A DNA stretch of 64,000 nt from UBA2588 sp002339805 (GTDB taxonomy: Bacteria; Chloroflexota; Dehalococcoidia; Lucifugimonadales; UBA3495), in NCBI GenBank assembly GCA_045562555.1, contig JBJKVO010000016.1, positions 62,001 to 126,000 of the forward strand, in the 5' to 3' direction. Below are positions 52,730 to 61,976 of this stretch, piece after piece. The notes beneath the pieces were generated by a model. It was given only the letters and a program-made list of their open reading frames with translations, had not been told where the DNA came from and searched no databases. The translations under genes were made by a program, and so were the position numbers. The stretch's first letter is position 1. Every line of letters starts with the position of its first letter.

Positions 52730-53215
52730 ATGAGTAACACTCGCCGGATGATAACAATCGCTAAAGTCAAGGGCAAAAATCCCCGAACCAAACAAGTGAC
52801 TGTCTATAAATTGACAGACAATACCGATAGATTTGAGGTTGGGAGTGCTTTGTATTGCCATGGTGTGACTTACGAGGTCGTCCACAGTCAACCGAAAGGG
52901 CAGAAGGAATTCACAATTGAATTAACCCCTTCTCCTGACTTAGTTGTTGTAGGGAGCGAGCTGAAAGTACCATATGAATCTGTTCCAATTCTGGAAGAGG
53001 GTACATTTTATCACGAAGATTTAGTGGGAATGAAAGTTTTTGATGAAGGGAACTACTTAGGAGAAATTACAAATATCATAGAAACTGGCAGCAATGACGT
53101 CTATGTGGTCACCTACGCTAACTCCGAAATTCTTATCCCTTCAATTAAGTCTGTCATAAAACATGTTGATATCCTTAAGCAAACAATGTTTGTGAATCTA
53201 CCTAAAGGGTTATAA
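52730..53215 (+). CDS. rimM: Ribosome maturation factor RimM (divergent N-terminus)
   Basis: 161 residues. The C-terminal PRC barrel is clear: FYHEDLVGMKVFDEGNYLGE, VYVVTYANSEILIPSI. The N-terminal barrel, usually with GxVGxxHGLRGEV, is changed to IAKVKGKNPRTKQVTVYKL, so the S19-binding part is atypical. It lies where rimM is expected, after rpsP and khpA. The ATG at 52730 is 21 bases after khpA. Confidence 0.85.
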   Translation: MSNTRRMITIAKVKGKNPRTKQVTVYKLTDNTDRFEVGSALYCHGVTYEVVHSQPKGQKEFTIELTPSPDLVVVGSELKVPYESVPILEEGTFYHEDLVGMKVFDEGNYLGEITNIIETGSNDVYVVTYANSEILIPSIKSVIKHVDILKQTMFVNLPKGL

Positions 53216-53252
53216 TAGCAACAACTTATAAAACATCCAGAAGAGGAAAGAT

Positions 53253-54011
53253 ATGTCAGGACACTCTAAATGGTCTACCATAAAACGAGCAAAAGGCGTC
53301 ACCGATGCCAAAAGAGGTGCGTTATTTACCAAACTGAGTAAAGATATTGTACTTGCTGCGAAACAAGGTGGCGGGGACCCTGATATGAACTTCAAATTAC
53401 GGCTCGCTGTGGATAAGGCTAAATCTAGTAATATGCCTCTGGATAATATTCAGAGAGCGATCCAAAGAGCCATCGGTGGAGGTCCAGGTTCTGAAGATCT
53501 GGACGAAATCACCTATGAAGGATACGGTCCCGGCGGAAGTGCAATTTTGGTTCAGGCAGTAACTTCGAACCGTAACCGTACTGCTTCAGAAGTCAGGTCT
53601 GCATTCTCAAAAGGTGGCGGAAATTTAGGAGAATCTGGTTGCGTTTCGTGGAATTTTGAATCCAAAGGAGTTGTCATGATTGAATCTCCGACTGATGAGG
53701 ATGCGGAAGAAGTAGGATTGGTTGCTATGGACGCTGAGGCAGAAGATGTCAGAATCGAAGGGAATTCTGTAGAGATATATACCTTGCAAGACAAACTATC
53801 TGAAATCCAAGAAGTTTTGTCTAATAATGGCGTTACAATTACGAATGCAGAAATTTCTTTAGTCCCTAAAACGACTGTTATGCTTTCGGACAAGGAAGCT
53901 GAGCAAACTCTCAGATTGCTTGATTCGTTAGAAGAATTAGAGGATATTCAGAAAGCATACACCAATGCAGATTTTTCCGAGGAAGTACTCTTCAAATACT
54001 CCGACCAATAA
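53253..54011 (+). CDS. yebC: YebC/PmpR-family protein
   Basis: 252 residues, the full YebC/TACO1 length, beginning MSGHSKWSTIKRAKGVTDAKRGALFTKLSKDI with AGGAAAG upstream. The family relieves ribosome stalling or acts as a regulator. YebC and ruvC often adjoin, as here: the ruvC ATG is 13 bases downstream. Confidence 0.95.
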   Translation: MSGHSKWSTIKRAKGVTDAKRGALFTKLSKDIVLAAKQGGGDPDMNFKLRLAVDKAKSSNMPLDNIQRAIQRAIGGGPGSEDLDEITYEGYGPGGSAILVQAVTSNRNRTASEVRSAFSKGGGNLGESGCVSWNFESKGVVMIESPTDEDAEEVGLVAMDAEAEDVRIEGNSVEIYTLQDKLSEIQEVLSNNGVTITNAEISLVPKTTVMLSDKEAEQTLRLLDSLEELEDIQKAYTNADFSEEVLFKYSDQ

Positions 54012-54024
54012 GGATATCAGCGCT

Positions 54025-54537
54025 ATGTTAATTCTAGGAATTGATCCGGGAACTATTAAAATGGGGTACGGAGTAATAGAATTTGTGGAAGGCCAAATGC
54101 GGCTCGAGGATTACGGAACCATAGATCTTTCTCCGAAAATGAAAATCGAAAACAGACTTTATCAAATGCATTCCCATGTGCTAAACATGATTAGCATATT
54201 TAAGCCTGAGTGTGTTTGTGTGGAAGAACCTTTTCTAGGAACAGGCTCCAAACAATTTGTTAAAAGCACGCTCGCTATTGGCCAAGCCCAAGCAGTCGTT
54301 TTAATTGGGGCTGCAAGCGGAAGTATCCCTGTATACCGATACGCTCCGACTAAGATTAAAAACGCGGTTGTAGGTTATGGACGAGCCGATAAACAAGCAG
54401 TGCAGGATGTTGTTTTCAATTTGTTTAATCTAAAAGAAACTCCTTCGGATGACGCAACTGATGCTATAGCAATTGCCGTTTGCCATGCATTATCCAACAG
54501 TACTGACAAATTGATAGAGGATAGGATTATAAATTAA
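54025..54537 (+). CDS. ruvC: Holliday junction endonuclease RuvC
   Basis: 170 residues from the ATG at 54025. The acidic catalytic set is visible: D7 in ILGIDPGTIKMGYG, Glu in CVCVEEPFLG, and two Asp in PSDDATDAIAIA. It resolves Holliday junctions with RuvAB. A longer frame from 53965 overlaps yebC and was rejected. Confidence 0.95.
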   Translation: MLILGIDPGTIKMGYGVIEFVEGQMRLEDYGTIDLSPKMKIENRLYQMHSHVLNMISIFKPECVCVEEPFLGTGSKQFVKSTLAIGQAQAVVLIGAASGSIPVYRYAPTKIKNAVVGYGRADKQAVQDVVFNLFNLKETPSDDATDAIAIAVCHALSNSTDKLIEDRIIN

Positions 54538-54551
54538 GTCAGAGTGATTAA

Positions 54552-55133
54552 ATGATTATAGGATTGAAAGGTATACTCCGAGAGGTTTTCGAAGAATCGA
54601 TTGGTGTAGATGTTAATGGAGTAGTGTATGAGGTTTACATGGCGCAAACCCACATACGCGAAATAGGTGATGTTGGGAGTTATGTTGAACTGTACACTTA
54701 CCTACGCCTAAGCAATGATATATTTGGAATATATGGATTCGCCGATCCCCAACAGCTCAATATGTTTCATAAGTTGATCACAGTCAATAGCGTAGGCCCT
54801 AGAAATGCTCAAGCCATATTGGGATTTTTAAGCATAATCCAGGTGACCGAGGCTATTTTGACGGAAAACACTAGTCTTCTGACAGGGGTTCCAGGGATTG
54901 GGGCTCGAACGGCGTCAAGAATTGTGCTTGAATTAAAAGACAAAATTAATATTCCTGAGTCAGGTATCAGTCCAATTACAACCAGTAATGACGATGAGGA
55001 AATAATATCTGCTCTTGCTGTATTAGGGTATTCACGCACCGAAGTTACTACAATTTTGGGGTCACTAGTATTCGAAAAAGAAGCAGTCAGCCTTGAAGAT
55101 AAAATCAAGCTTGTACTTGGGCAAATGGCCTAG
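54552..55133 (+). CDS. ruvA: Holliday junction helicase subunit RuvA
   Basis: 193 residues. The N-terminal OB fold starts MIIGLKGILREV, the helix-hairpin-helix region includes VNSVGPRNAQAILG and VPGIGARTASRIVLELKDKI, and a flexible linker leads to domain III. It tetramerises on the junction. ruvB is not in this window. Confidence 0.95.
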   Translation: MIIGLKGILREVFEESIGVDVNGVVYEVYMAQTHIREIGDVGSYVELYTYLRLSNDIFGIYGFADPQQLNMFHKLITVNSVGPRNAQAILGFLSIIQVTEAILTENTSLLTGVPGIGARTASRIVLELKDKINIPESGISPITTSNDDEEIISALAVLGYSRTEVTTILGSLVFEKEAVSLEDKIKLVLGQMA

Positions 55134-55135
55134 AT

Positions 55136-57136
55136 ATGACTCAGAAGTTCAAATTGGTTTCGGAATTTGGGATGACGGGTGACCAACCCGAAGCAGTAGA
55201 CACGCTTTCTAAAGGAATCGAAGATGGGGTTTTGAGCCAAACCCTATTGGGAGTCACTGGCAGTGGCAAAACGTTTACTATGGCTAATATAGTCCAATCC
55301 GTGCAAAAACCTACTTTGGTTATAGCTCACAATAAAACCCTGGCTGCTCAGCTAGCGTCCGAATTTAGGGATTTTTTTCCTGAGAACGCCGTAGAGTATT
55401 TTGTGTCGTATTACGATTATTACCAGCCAGAGGCTTATGTTCCTCAAAAAGATTTGTTCATCGAGAAAGATGCTAGTGTTAATGAAGAATTGACTAAACT
55501 CAGGCTGTCTACCACAACATCTTTATTAACTCGCCCAGATGTTCTAGTGGTGGCATCGGTGTCATGCATCTATGGTCTTGGAGATCCAGAGGATTATTTT
55601 CAAAAAGTTGCGCAAATTCGGATTGGAGAAGGCGAAGGCAGGAATGCATTTTTAAGAAAACTTGTAAACATGCAATATGAACGCAATGACTTCGATCTTG
55701 TCAGAGGCAAATTTCGAGTAAGGGGCGATGTTGTTGACTTAATCCCTGCTTATGCAGATCATGCTTTACGTATAGAATTTTTCGGAGACGAAGTGGATAA
55801 GATTACTTGCCTAGAACCGCTTACAGGAGAAGTTATTTCAGTGCCCGAGCACATCGAAATATATCCATCTAACCATTTTGTCACTTCAGATGATCGTATA
55901 AAAGCTGCTTTGGGAGATATAGAAACGGAACTGGAACATAGGTTAGCAATATTTAAAGAAGAAGGTAAGTTATTAGAAGCAGCTAGACTCGAAGCGAGGA
56001 CCCATTATGATATAGAAATGATGTCAGAAACCGGTTCCTGTGCAGGTGTAGAAAACTATTCGAGGCATTTACAAAGAAGGGCTGAAGGCAGCACCCCATG
56101 GACATTATTGGATTACTTTCCAGAAGATTCTTTGATACTTGTAGATGAATCTCATATGACATTACCTCAAATCAGAGCAATGTACAAAGGTGATGTATCT
56201 AGGAAAACCACCTTGGTTGATTTCGGGTTCCGATTACCATCGGCGCTGGATAATAGGCCTCTGAAATTCGAGGAGTTCGAAGGCCGAGAGAATCAGACTA
56301 TCTACGTGTCTGCTACCCCAGGCTCTTATGAACTCGAAAAATCTCCTAGAGTAGTCGAACAGGTGATTAGACCTACAGGACTCCTGGATCCTACTATCGA
56401 AATAAAACCCAGTGAAGGTCAGATCGATGATTTGATTTTTCAGATAAGAGAACGCGTGGAGCTTGGGCAAAGAGTGCTTGTGACAACTCTTACGAAACGG
56501 ATGTCCGAAGAATTGGCTGATTACTTGTCTGAAATCGGTATCAAGAATACTTATTTGCACTCCGATATTCAAACACTCGACCGAATTGAAATTTTGAGAG
56601 GGTTACGAATAGGCACCTTCGACGTGGTGATAGGTATCAACCTGTTAAGAGAAGGCTTGGATCTTCCTGAGGTGAGCTTGGTGGCTATATTGGACGCTGA
56701 CAAAGAAGGTTATTTGAGGTCTTTTACTTCTATGATTCAGACTATAGGAAGAGCTGCTAGGCACTCAAACGGTCATGTGATTATGTATGCTGATAGGATC
56801 ACTGATTCCATGCAACGAGCCATTGACGAAACTTATCGTAGAAGAAGGATTCAAGAACAACATAATAATGCACATGGGATAATTCCTAAGTCCATCCAAA
56901 AAGAAGTACATGATATTACTGAGTCTATCAATAAGGGGAGTAAAGAAAATCAAGATAATACTTTAGTAAAGCAATTGAATCATGAAGACTTGGTGACTTT
57001 GATGAAAGATTTGGACACGCAAATGAAACAAGCTGCGAAGAATTGGGAATTTGAAAAAGCGGCCCAAATTCGTGATGAAATTATCGATCTTAGAAAGCTG
57101 ACAGACATCGAAAAAATTGTTACTGGTGTTGATTAG
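55136..57136 (+). CDS. uvrB: Excinuclease ABC subunit B
   Basis: 666 residues, usual length. Walker A GVTGSGKTFT, the beta-hairpin YYDYYQPEAYVPQKDLFIEK that inserts into DNA, LVDESH, helicase motif SATPGSYELEKS, RQ.IGRAARHSNG region and a C-terminal UVR motif (LDTQMKQAAKNWEFEKAAQIRDEI in part). It verifies damage in nucleotide excision repair. Starts two bases after ruvA. Confidence 0.96.
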   Translation: MTQKFKLVSEFGMTGDQPEAVDTLSKGIEDGVLSQTLLGVTGSGKTFTMANIVQSVQKPTLVIAHNKTLAAQLASEFRDFFPENAVEYFVSYYDYYQPEAYVPQKDLFIEKDASVNEELTKLRLSTTTSLLTRPDVLVVASVSCIYGLGDPEDYFQKVAQIRIGEGEGRNAFLRKLVNMQYERNDFDLVRGKFRVRGDVVDLIPAYADHALRIEFFGDEVDKITCLEPLTGEVISVPEHIEIYPSNHFVTSDDRIKAALGDIETELEHRLAIFKEEGKLLEAARLEARTHYDIEMMSETGSCAGVENYSRHLQRRAEGSTPWTLLDYFPEDSLILVDESHMTLPQIRAMYKGDVSRKTTLVDFGFRLPSALDNRPLKFEEFEGRENQTIYVSATPGSYELEKSPRVVEQVIRPTGLLDPTIEIKPSEGQIDDLIFQIRERVELGQRVLVTTLTKRMSEELADYLSEIGIKNTYLHSDIQTLDRIEILRGLRIGTFDVVIGINLLREGLDLPEVSLVAILDADKEGYLRSFTSMIQTIGRAARHSNGHVIMYADRITDSMQRAIDETYRRRRIQEQHNNAHGIIPKSIQKEVHDITESINKGSKENQDNTLVKQLNHEDLVTLMKDLDTQMKQAAKNWEFEKAAQIRDEIIDLRKLTDIEKIVTGVD

Positions 57137-57974
57137 TTAGGTATAGGCTTGTATTTGAAAGTCTTTCGAGTATTAACTTAGAAACCAAGAATGACATCGA
57201 ATCTACGGTCGGAATAGAATAACCGGTAACTCCATCAACTGCTCCGGATGTTACCATGTCTTCTACGATTTCGAGTTGGCTTTGTGGAGTAGGCAATAGT
57301 GGAGTACCTGTACTCATAGACAATTCCGCAAGCAGGCCATATGCCCCCCAATTTGATACGGATGCCACGATCAACTGGTCTGTCGGGGTATCGCACCATG
57401 GAAGGTTTATCCCTTCTTGTTTTGCACCTTGTGAAATCAATCCCATTCCGATTTCGTTCCCCCCGTCACCGATACCAATTGAAGGGATGCCTTGCTCAAA
57501 GAGAGTATCTATTTTAGGGGTGTAAGGGCTGATATCGACTCCTCTCATGTTCGTGTATGTACCTTCACTATTAGGGCCTGATCGTTCAATAGAAATTAAT
57601 AAGGATGGGTTGAGGGATTCGATTAATCGCGCGCTGAAAGCGTATGATTTCTTACGGGTTAACATTGGAAAGTTGATGGTTCGGAATGAATTTGTGACTG
57701 AAATAGGTAAGCAGTGAGATAGGTAATCGTCTATTACGAAAGTGACATCCCAGCCCAAATTGTCTAGAGCATATGCCAATGCGATGGCGCCAGGCGGCCC
57801 ATCAGTTTCTGATGCCTGACCTCTGACGATATAAAACCCGGTTGTGATTATTACTTTGTTGCCGTTCGATAGGAGAAAAGAGGCAGCCTCTGAGCAATAA
57901 TGTCTAGGGAGGAACGGAGTAATCCTAGAAATTCCTCGGAGATCGTATGATTGTAGTTCTCTTTCAGTGTTCAC
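57120..57974 (-). CDS. D-glutamate cyclase C-terminal-type protein (DUF4392)
   Basis: 284 residues matching the GLUCM/DUF4392 domain: NKVIITTGFYIVRGQASETDGPPGA, IERSGPNSEGTYTNMRGVDI and GIGDGGNEIGMG. In animals this domain and DUF1445 are joined in mitochondrial D-glutamate cyclase, which interconverts D-glutamate and 5-oxo-D-proline. Here the DUF1445 half is the adjoining upstream gene. It overlaps the uvrB end by 17 bases convergently. Confidence 0.85.
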   Translation of the reverse strand: MNTERELQSYDLRGISRITPFLPRHYCSEAASFLLSNGNKVIITTGFYIVRGQASETDGPPGAIALAYALDNLGWDVTFVIDDYLSHCLPISVTNSFRTINFPMLTRKKSYAFSARLIESLNPSLLISIERSGPNSEGTYTNMRGVDISPYTPKIDTLFEQGIPSIGIGDGGNEIGMGLISQGAKQEGINLPWCDTPTDQLIVASVSNWGAYGLLAELSMSTGTPLLPTPQSQLEIVEDMVTSGAVDGVTGYSIPTVDSMSFLVSKLILERLSNTSLYLTNQHQ

Positions 57975-57983
57975 TAAGTGTCA

Positions 57984-58754
57984 CTACAACTTAATATCAG
58001 ATACGAACATATGGCCAGGAGAATGGGTGATCATCAAGGATGGCTTAGCTAATAACGCCACTGCCTGAGGAGTGACTCCGCAAGCCCAAAAAACAGGGAC
58101 TTCTCCTGTCTCAACAGGTACCGCTTCTCCATATTCTGGGTTGGTTATGTCTGTGATCCCTATAGATCCAGGATTTCCCACATGGATAGGGGCACCATGA
58201 TTGTTTGTAAATGTAGACGTTATGTCGATGCATTCTTGAACCTGTTCTTTTGGAATGGGTCTCATACTCACAACCATCGGACCATAAAAAATGTCTGTCG
58301 GGTTTGTTCTTATATTAGTTACGTACATTGGGACGTTCTTACCAAGATCTTGATGTTTAACTGGAATTCCGGCTTGTTTCAGAGCGTATTCAAAGGAGAA
58401 GCTACACCCCAAAAAGAAAGTGACGAGGTCATCTCTCCATTGGTTTACTATGTTGCTGGTGGTATCTGTTAGAACACCCTCATGGTATATCTTGTACTCA
58501 GGTACGTCTGTACGGATGTCAGCATCTTGGGCGAGCTTCTGGGTAAGATGTTGTCCAGGTTCAAGGATTTCAAGTACAGGACAAGCCTTTGCATTTAGGG
58601 AGCAATAGCGCGCGAAATCCTTTGAATATGATTCGGGAAGGATAACCACATTTGCTTGTACGAACGAATCCATAGCTCCAGCAGTGGGTTTGCTCCACTG
58701 GGCGTTCCTTACAGCCTGTCTGAATTGGTTAGGAGTGGTATAATTCGTATTCAA
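57984..58754 (-). CDS. DUF1445 putative hydro-lyase / D-glutamate cyclase-like protein
   Basis: 256 residues of the DUF1445 family: KPTAGAMDSFVQANVVILPE, FFLGCSFSFEYALKQAGIPV, MVVSMRPIP and FWACGVTPQAVALLAKPSLMITHSPGHM. The family is annotated as hydro-lyase and forms part of human D-glutamate cyclase. The DUF4392 gene follows by nine bases. A promoter for this pair would lie in the short divergent spacer with the regulator at 58835. Confidence 0.87.
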   Translation of the reverse strand: MNTNYTTPNQFRQAVRNAQWSKPTAGAMDSFVQANVVILPESYSKDFARYCSLNAKACPVLEILEPGQHLTQKLAQDADIRTDVPEYKIYHEGVLTDTTSNIVNQWRDDLVTFFLGCSFSFEYALKQAGIPVKHQDLGKNVPMYVTNIRTNPTDIFYGPMVVSMRPIPKEQVQECIDITSTFTNNHGAPIHVGNPGSIGITDITNPEYGEAVPVETGEVPVFWACGVTPQAVALLAKPSLMITHSPGHMFVSDIKL

Positions 58755-58834
58755 AAGTATCCTTAATAACTTTTCGATAATGATAATATCGGAAAGATCT
58801 CTCCGTCAATCACTCTTGAGGAGCAAGGAAAACA

Positions 58835-59503
58835 TTGGGAATTTATTTATTAAATCGGGATAATGGCGGGCGTCCTTCTGGCTATGATTTAGCATGTCTG
58901 GATGACCAAACTGATTCGGTAACTCACATTTATGATATTCAGGAAATATCTGTGTCGTTAGGGAAAGATAATACGGTAGTCATTATCGACCAATCTTCTC
59001 TGTCCAAAGACGAAACCCTTGATGCAATTCAATATTGCAAGACAGCGCAAATCAAATCTCTATTATTAATAGACGAAGCTGTATTGGCAAATGTAGATTA
59101 CCTCCACCTGTTAGATGATTTCTGCTTGTTACCTGTTCAAAAGTTTGAGTTGGCAGCCCGAGTGCAACGTTTAGTGGGGAATTCAGGTGAAGAGATTGAT
59201 CATTCTATAATCCGGTTGAACGATTTGTACGTAGATCTTGCTAAATATGACGTGTTCGTTGGCTCCCGAAAAGTCACGTTGACATACAAAGAATTTCAAC
59301 TATTAGTCGCACTCGCTGCGAGTCCAGGACATGTGTTCAGCAGGGAAGATTTGTTGAGTAGAGTGTGGGGTTATGATTATTTAGGCGGTACCCGCACAGT
59401 AGATGTTCATATTCGGAGGTTACGTTCAAAAATAGAAGATGCGAGCCATGTGTTCGTTGAAACTGTTTGGAATGTAGGGTATAGATTTAACGTAGAGGAT
59501 TAA
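58835..59503 (+). CDS. OmpR-type winged-helix regulator with degenerate receiver
   Basis: 222 residues from a TTG at 58835. The C-terminal half is a clear OmpR/PhoB DNA-binding domain (VTLTYKEFQLLVALAASPG, SREDLLSRVWGYD, TRTVDVHIRRLRSKI, VWNVGYRF). The N-terminal half has a receiver-like layout, but the acidic pair and conserved Thr/Lys are not seen, so phosphorylation is doubtful. No histidine kinase is adjacent. It is divergent from the cyclase pair. Confidence 0.85.
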   Translation: MGIYLLNRDNGGRPSGYDLACLDDQTDSVTHIYDIQEISVSLGKDNTVVIIDQSSLSKDETLDAIQYCKTAQIKSLLLIDEAVLANVDYLHLLDDFCLLPVQKFELAARVQRLVGNSGEEIDHSIIRLNDLYVDLAKYDVFVGSRKVTLTYKEFQLLVALAASPGHVFSREDLLSRVWGYDYLGGTRTVDVHIRRLRSKIEDASHVFVETVWNVGYRFNVED

Positions 59504-61962
59504 CTCGCCTCCTCTATTATGTGGGCTAATAATAAATCTACATTATGCTTTAAATGGAAGTTCTTGTTGGTACGTAATAAAGGATCAGCCTTTAGGATGT
59601 GCGCAGCGGTGTCTCTTGCGAGCTGCATCAGAGAGTGGTCAAAAATGTTAGCGATTTTAAGGCTGGGCACTCCACTTTGTCGAACCCCAAAATAATCTCC
59701 TGGCCCCCTCAGCTTCAGGTCCTGTTCTGCTAAAACAAACCCATCTGTAGTATTTTCCAACGCACTTAGGCGTTCTAAGGCAGTTTCGGACGGGTCAGCC
59801 GATATCAAGATGCAATAACTTTGCGCTTCACCTCTTCCTACTCTCCCTCTGAATTGATGTAGTTGTGACAGGCCAAAACGATCTGCGCCGTGAATTAACA
59901 TAATGTTTGCATTGGGCACGTCAACACCGACTTCTATTACTGATGTAGACACAAGTACATCTACGTCCCCAGATCTGAATCTTTCCATTATGGATTCCTT
60001 GGCCTTGGTTGACATCCTGCCATGTAATAACTCAATGGTGTAGTCAGGGTATTCTGTTTGTATGTTTTTAAATACTTCATTCACGGACATGACACCTGTG
60101 TCAGGGTTTTCATCGATTGCAGGGCATACAACGAAAGCTTGGCGACCAGATATCAATTGTTTTTCCATAAACCCATATGCTACCGGAGTTTTCTCAGAAG
60201 GAATCGATCGGGTTTTAACGGGCCGTCTGCCTTCAGGGAGCTCGTCAATAGTCGAAATGTCCAGGTCTCCATATATGGACAACGAAAGGGTTCTAGGTAT
60301 GGGAGTAGCCGACATTGTCAGTGAGTGAGGGGGAATGGCGCTCGGATCTTTTAGTTCTGATCTTTGTAATACCCCAAAACGATGCTGTTCATCGGTTACT
60401 GCCAGATTCAGGCGATCGAAGTTGAGATCGTCATTAGTTAAGGATTGGGTCCCGATTAATAAGTCAACCGACCCTTCAGCGACTTCGGCGTATATCTTTT
60501 TGCGTTGCGAGGGGCTGGTTGATCCCGTGAGTAATGCTATGGTGACCTGTCGATCCAAGATAGAGCAATCGAGTATTTGAAGGGATTTAAGGGATTGATT
60601 TCCGTTAAATTCAGGTGATATCAAGGTTTGGAAAGTTAAGTAATGTTGTTCTGCGAGGATTTCGGTAGGGGCCATCAATGCGGATTGAAATCCAGAATCT
60701 ATGTTTGCTAGTATGGCTGCTGCTACTACTACAGTTTTGCCACTGCCTACGTCTCCTTGTAGAAGACGACTCATCGGTTTAGGAGGGCATGACATATCAG
60801 CTAATATGGACCTTATACAGTGGAGTTGGCTGCCGGTGAGGTTGAATGGTAGTTTGTTCATAAACATTTGCAAAAAATCTTCGTGAGGTTGCACTATCCT
60901 CGCTTTGCTTGGGGCTGCCTCTAATGATTTTTTGATGCTCAAGGCTAATTGCAAATGTATAAGTTCTTCTAATCCCAGAGTTGTTTTCGCTGCTTGGTGG
61001 GATTCGATAGAATCAGGAAAATGTAATTGGGTCACTGATTCGGTCAACGGCATTAGATTATTTGACTTATAGAAACCTGGGGGAACGTGAGAGTCGGGAA
61101 TCTGCTCGGTGTACTGTTTTAAAGTATTCCAGGACAATGTACGTAATTTTTTGGCTGTTAGACCAGATGTGAGTCTGTAGACCGGTAGAATTCGGCCGGT
61201 GTGGATACCGGTGTTGGATCTGTTCGATATTTCATACTCCGGCGTTTGAAATACTAAGGATCCACGGTAAAGTTCAGGTCTACCACTTATAGAGAGTCTC
61301 ATTCCTGGTTTCAAGGTTCTAGCTATGAAACGATTTCCAAACCAGAGACACTTGATATTTCCTGTGTGGTCTCCCAATATGATTTCTCCTACTGGCAACC
61401 GTCCTTTGGCTCCGAGTCTTAGGGTATTAGAGCTCCATATTTCTCCTTGTATAGTGCACGTTTGTCCAGGTGTTATTTCGTTTATGTTAATGCGGTTGGA
61501 GTAGTCGACTAAGGCTCGTGGAGGATTAAATAGTAAGTCCCAGATGTTCGAGATTCCAAGTTTAGCTAATCGCTGCTCGGTTTTAGTGTCTACTCCTTTG
61601 AGGGTGGTTACTGCGTTAAACATCTGTGGTTTCGCATCAGCAGCTGGGCTTTTGGGAGAGCGTCGTACTGGTTTTTTTCGAGGCGGGCTTATGTCCAAGG
61701 TGTTTAGCTTAAGTGACCCACGGATATTATTAGATACTGCCGTTACCCAGAGCCGTCGTTTTGCAGTAGTCGTTCCTGTATAGTCGAATTTGAGAAGTGA
61801 TATGAGTTCCTGGTCTACGGTTGTATTGTTAGTTTCTGAGGATGGAAAAGAGGTCTGTTGTAAAAAATTGTTCATGCCTCCTATAACCGAACGGTCCTGA
61901 TAGTCTTGGGATTCTTCGAGTTCCAAGATTTTTAGAATCGTGTTTAAAATTGACTGTGTCAT
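59500..61962 (-). CDS. recG: ATP-dependent DNA helicase RecG
   Basis: 820 residues. An N-terminal extension of about 110 residues precedes the wedge domain (TLKGVDTKTEQRLAKLGI, DLLFNPPRALVDYSNRI). Helicase motifs are Walker A QGDVGSGKTVV, DEQHRFG, SATPIPRTL, VCPAIDENPD and HQFRGRVGRGEAQSYC. It regresses stalled forks. Chloroflexi RecG proteins are often longer than the 690-residue E. coli form. It follows degV by 14 bases. Confidence 0.95.
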   Translation of the reverse strand: MTQSILNTILKILELEESQDYQDRSVIGGMNNFLQQTSFPSSETNNTTVDQELISLLKFDYTGTTTAKRRLWVTAVSNNIRGSLKLNTLDISPPRKKPVRRSPKSPAADAKPQMFNAVTTLKGVDTKTEQRLAKLGISNIWDLLFNPPRALVDYSNRININEITPGQTCTIQGEIWSSNTLRLGAKGRLPVGEIILGDHTGNIKCLWFGNRFIARTLKPGMRLSISGRPELYRGSLVFQTPEYEISNRSNTGIHTGRILPVYRLTSGLTAKKLRTLSWNTLKQYTEQIPDSHVPPGFYKSNNLMPLTESVTQLHFPDSIESHQAAKTTLGLEELIHLQLALSIKKSLEAAPSKARIVQPHEDFLQMFMNKLPFNLTGSQLHCIRSILADMSCPPKPMSRLLQGDVGSGKTVVVAAAILANIDSGFQSALMAPTEILAEQHYLTFQTLISPEFNGNQSLKSLQILDCSILDRQVTIALLTGSTSPSQRKKIYAEVAEGSVDLLIGTQSLTNDDLNFDRLNLAVTDEQHRFGVLQRSELKDPSAIPPHSLTMSATPIPRTLSLSIYGDLDISTIDELPEGRRPVKTRSIPSEKTPVAYGFMEKQLISGRQAFVVCPAIDENPDTGVMSVNEVFKNIQTEYPDYTIELLHGRMSTKAKESIMERFRSGDVDVLVSTSVIEVGVDVPNANIMLIHGADRFGLSQLHQFRGRVGRGEAQSYCILISADPSETALERLSALENTTDGFVLAEQDLKLRGPGDYFGVRQSGVPSLKIANIFDHSLMQLARDTAAHILKADPLLRTNKNFHLKHNVDLLLAHIIEEAS

Positions 61963-61976
61963 TGTAACAATCGAGG

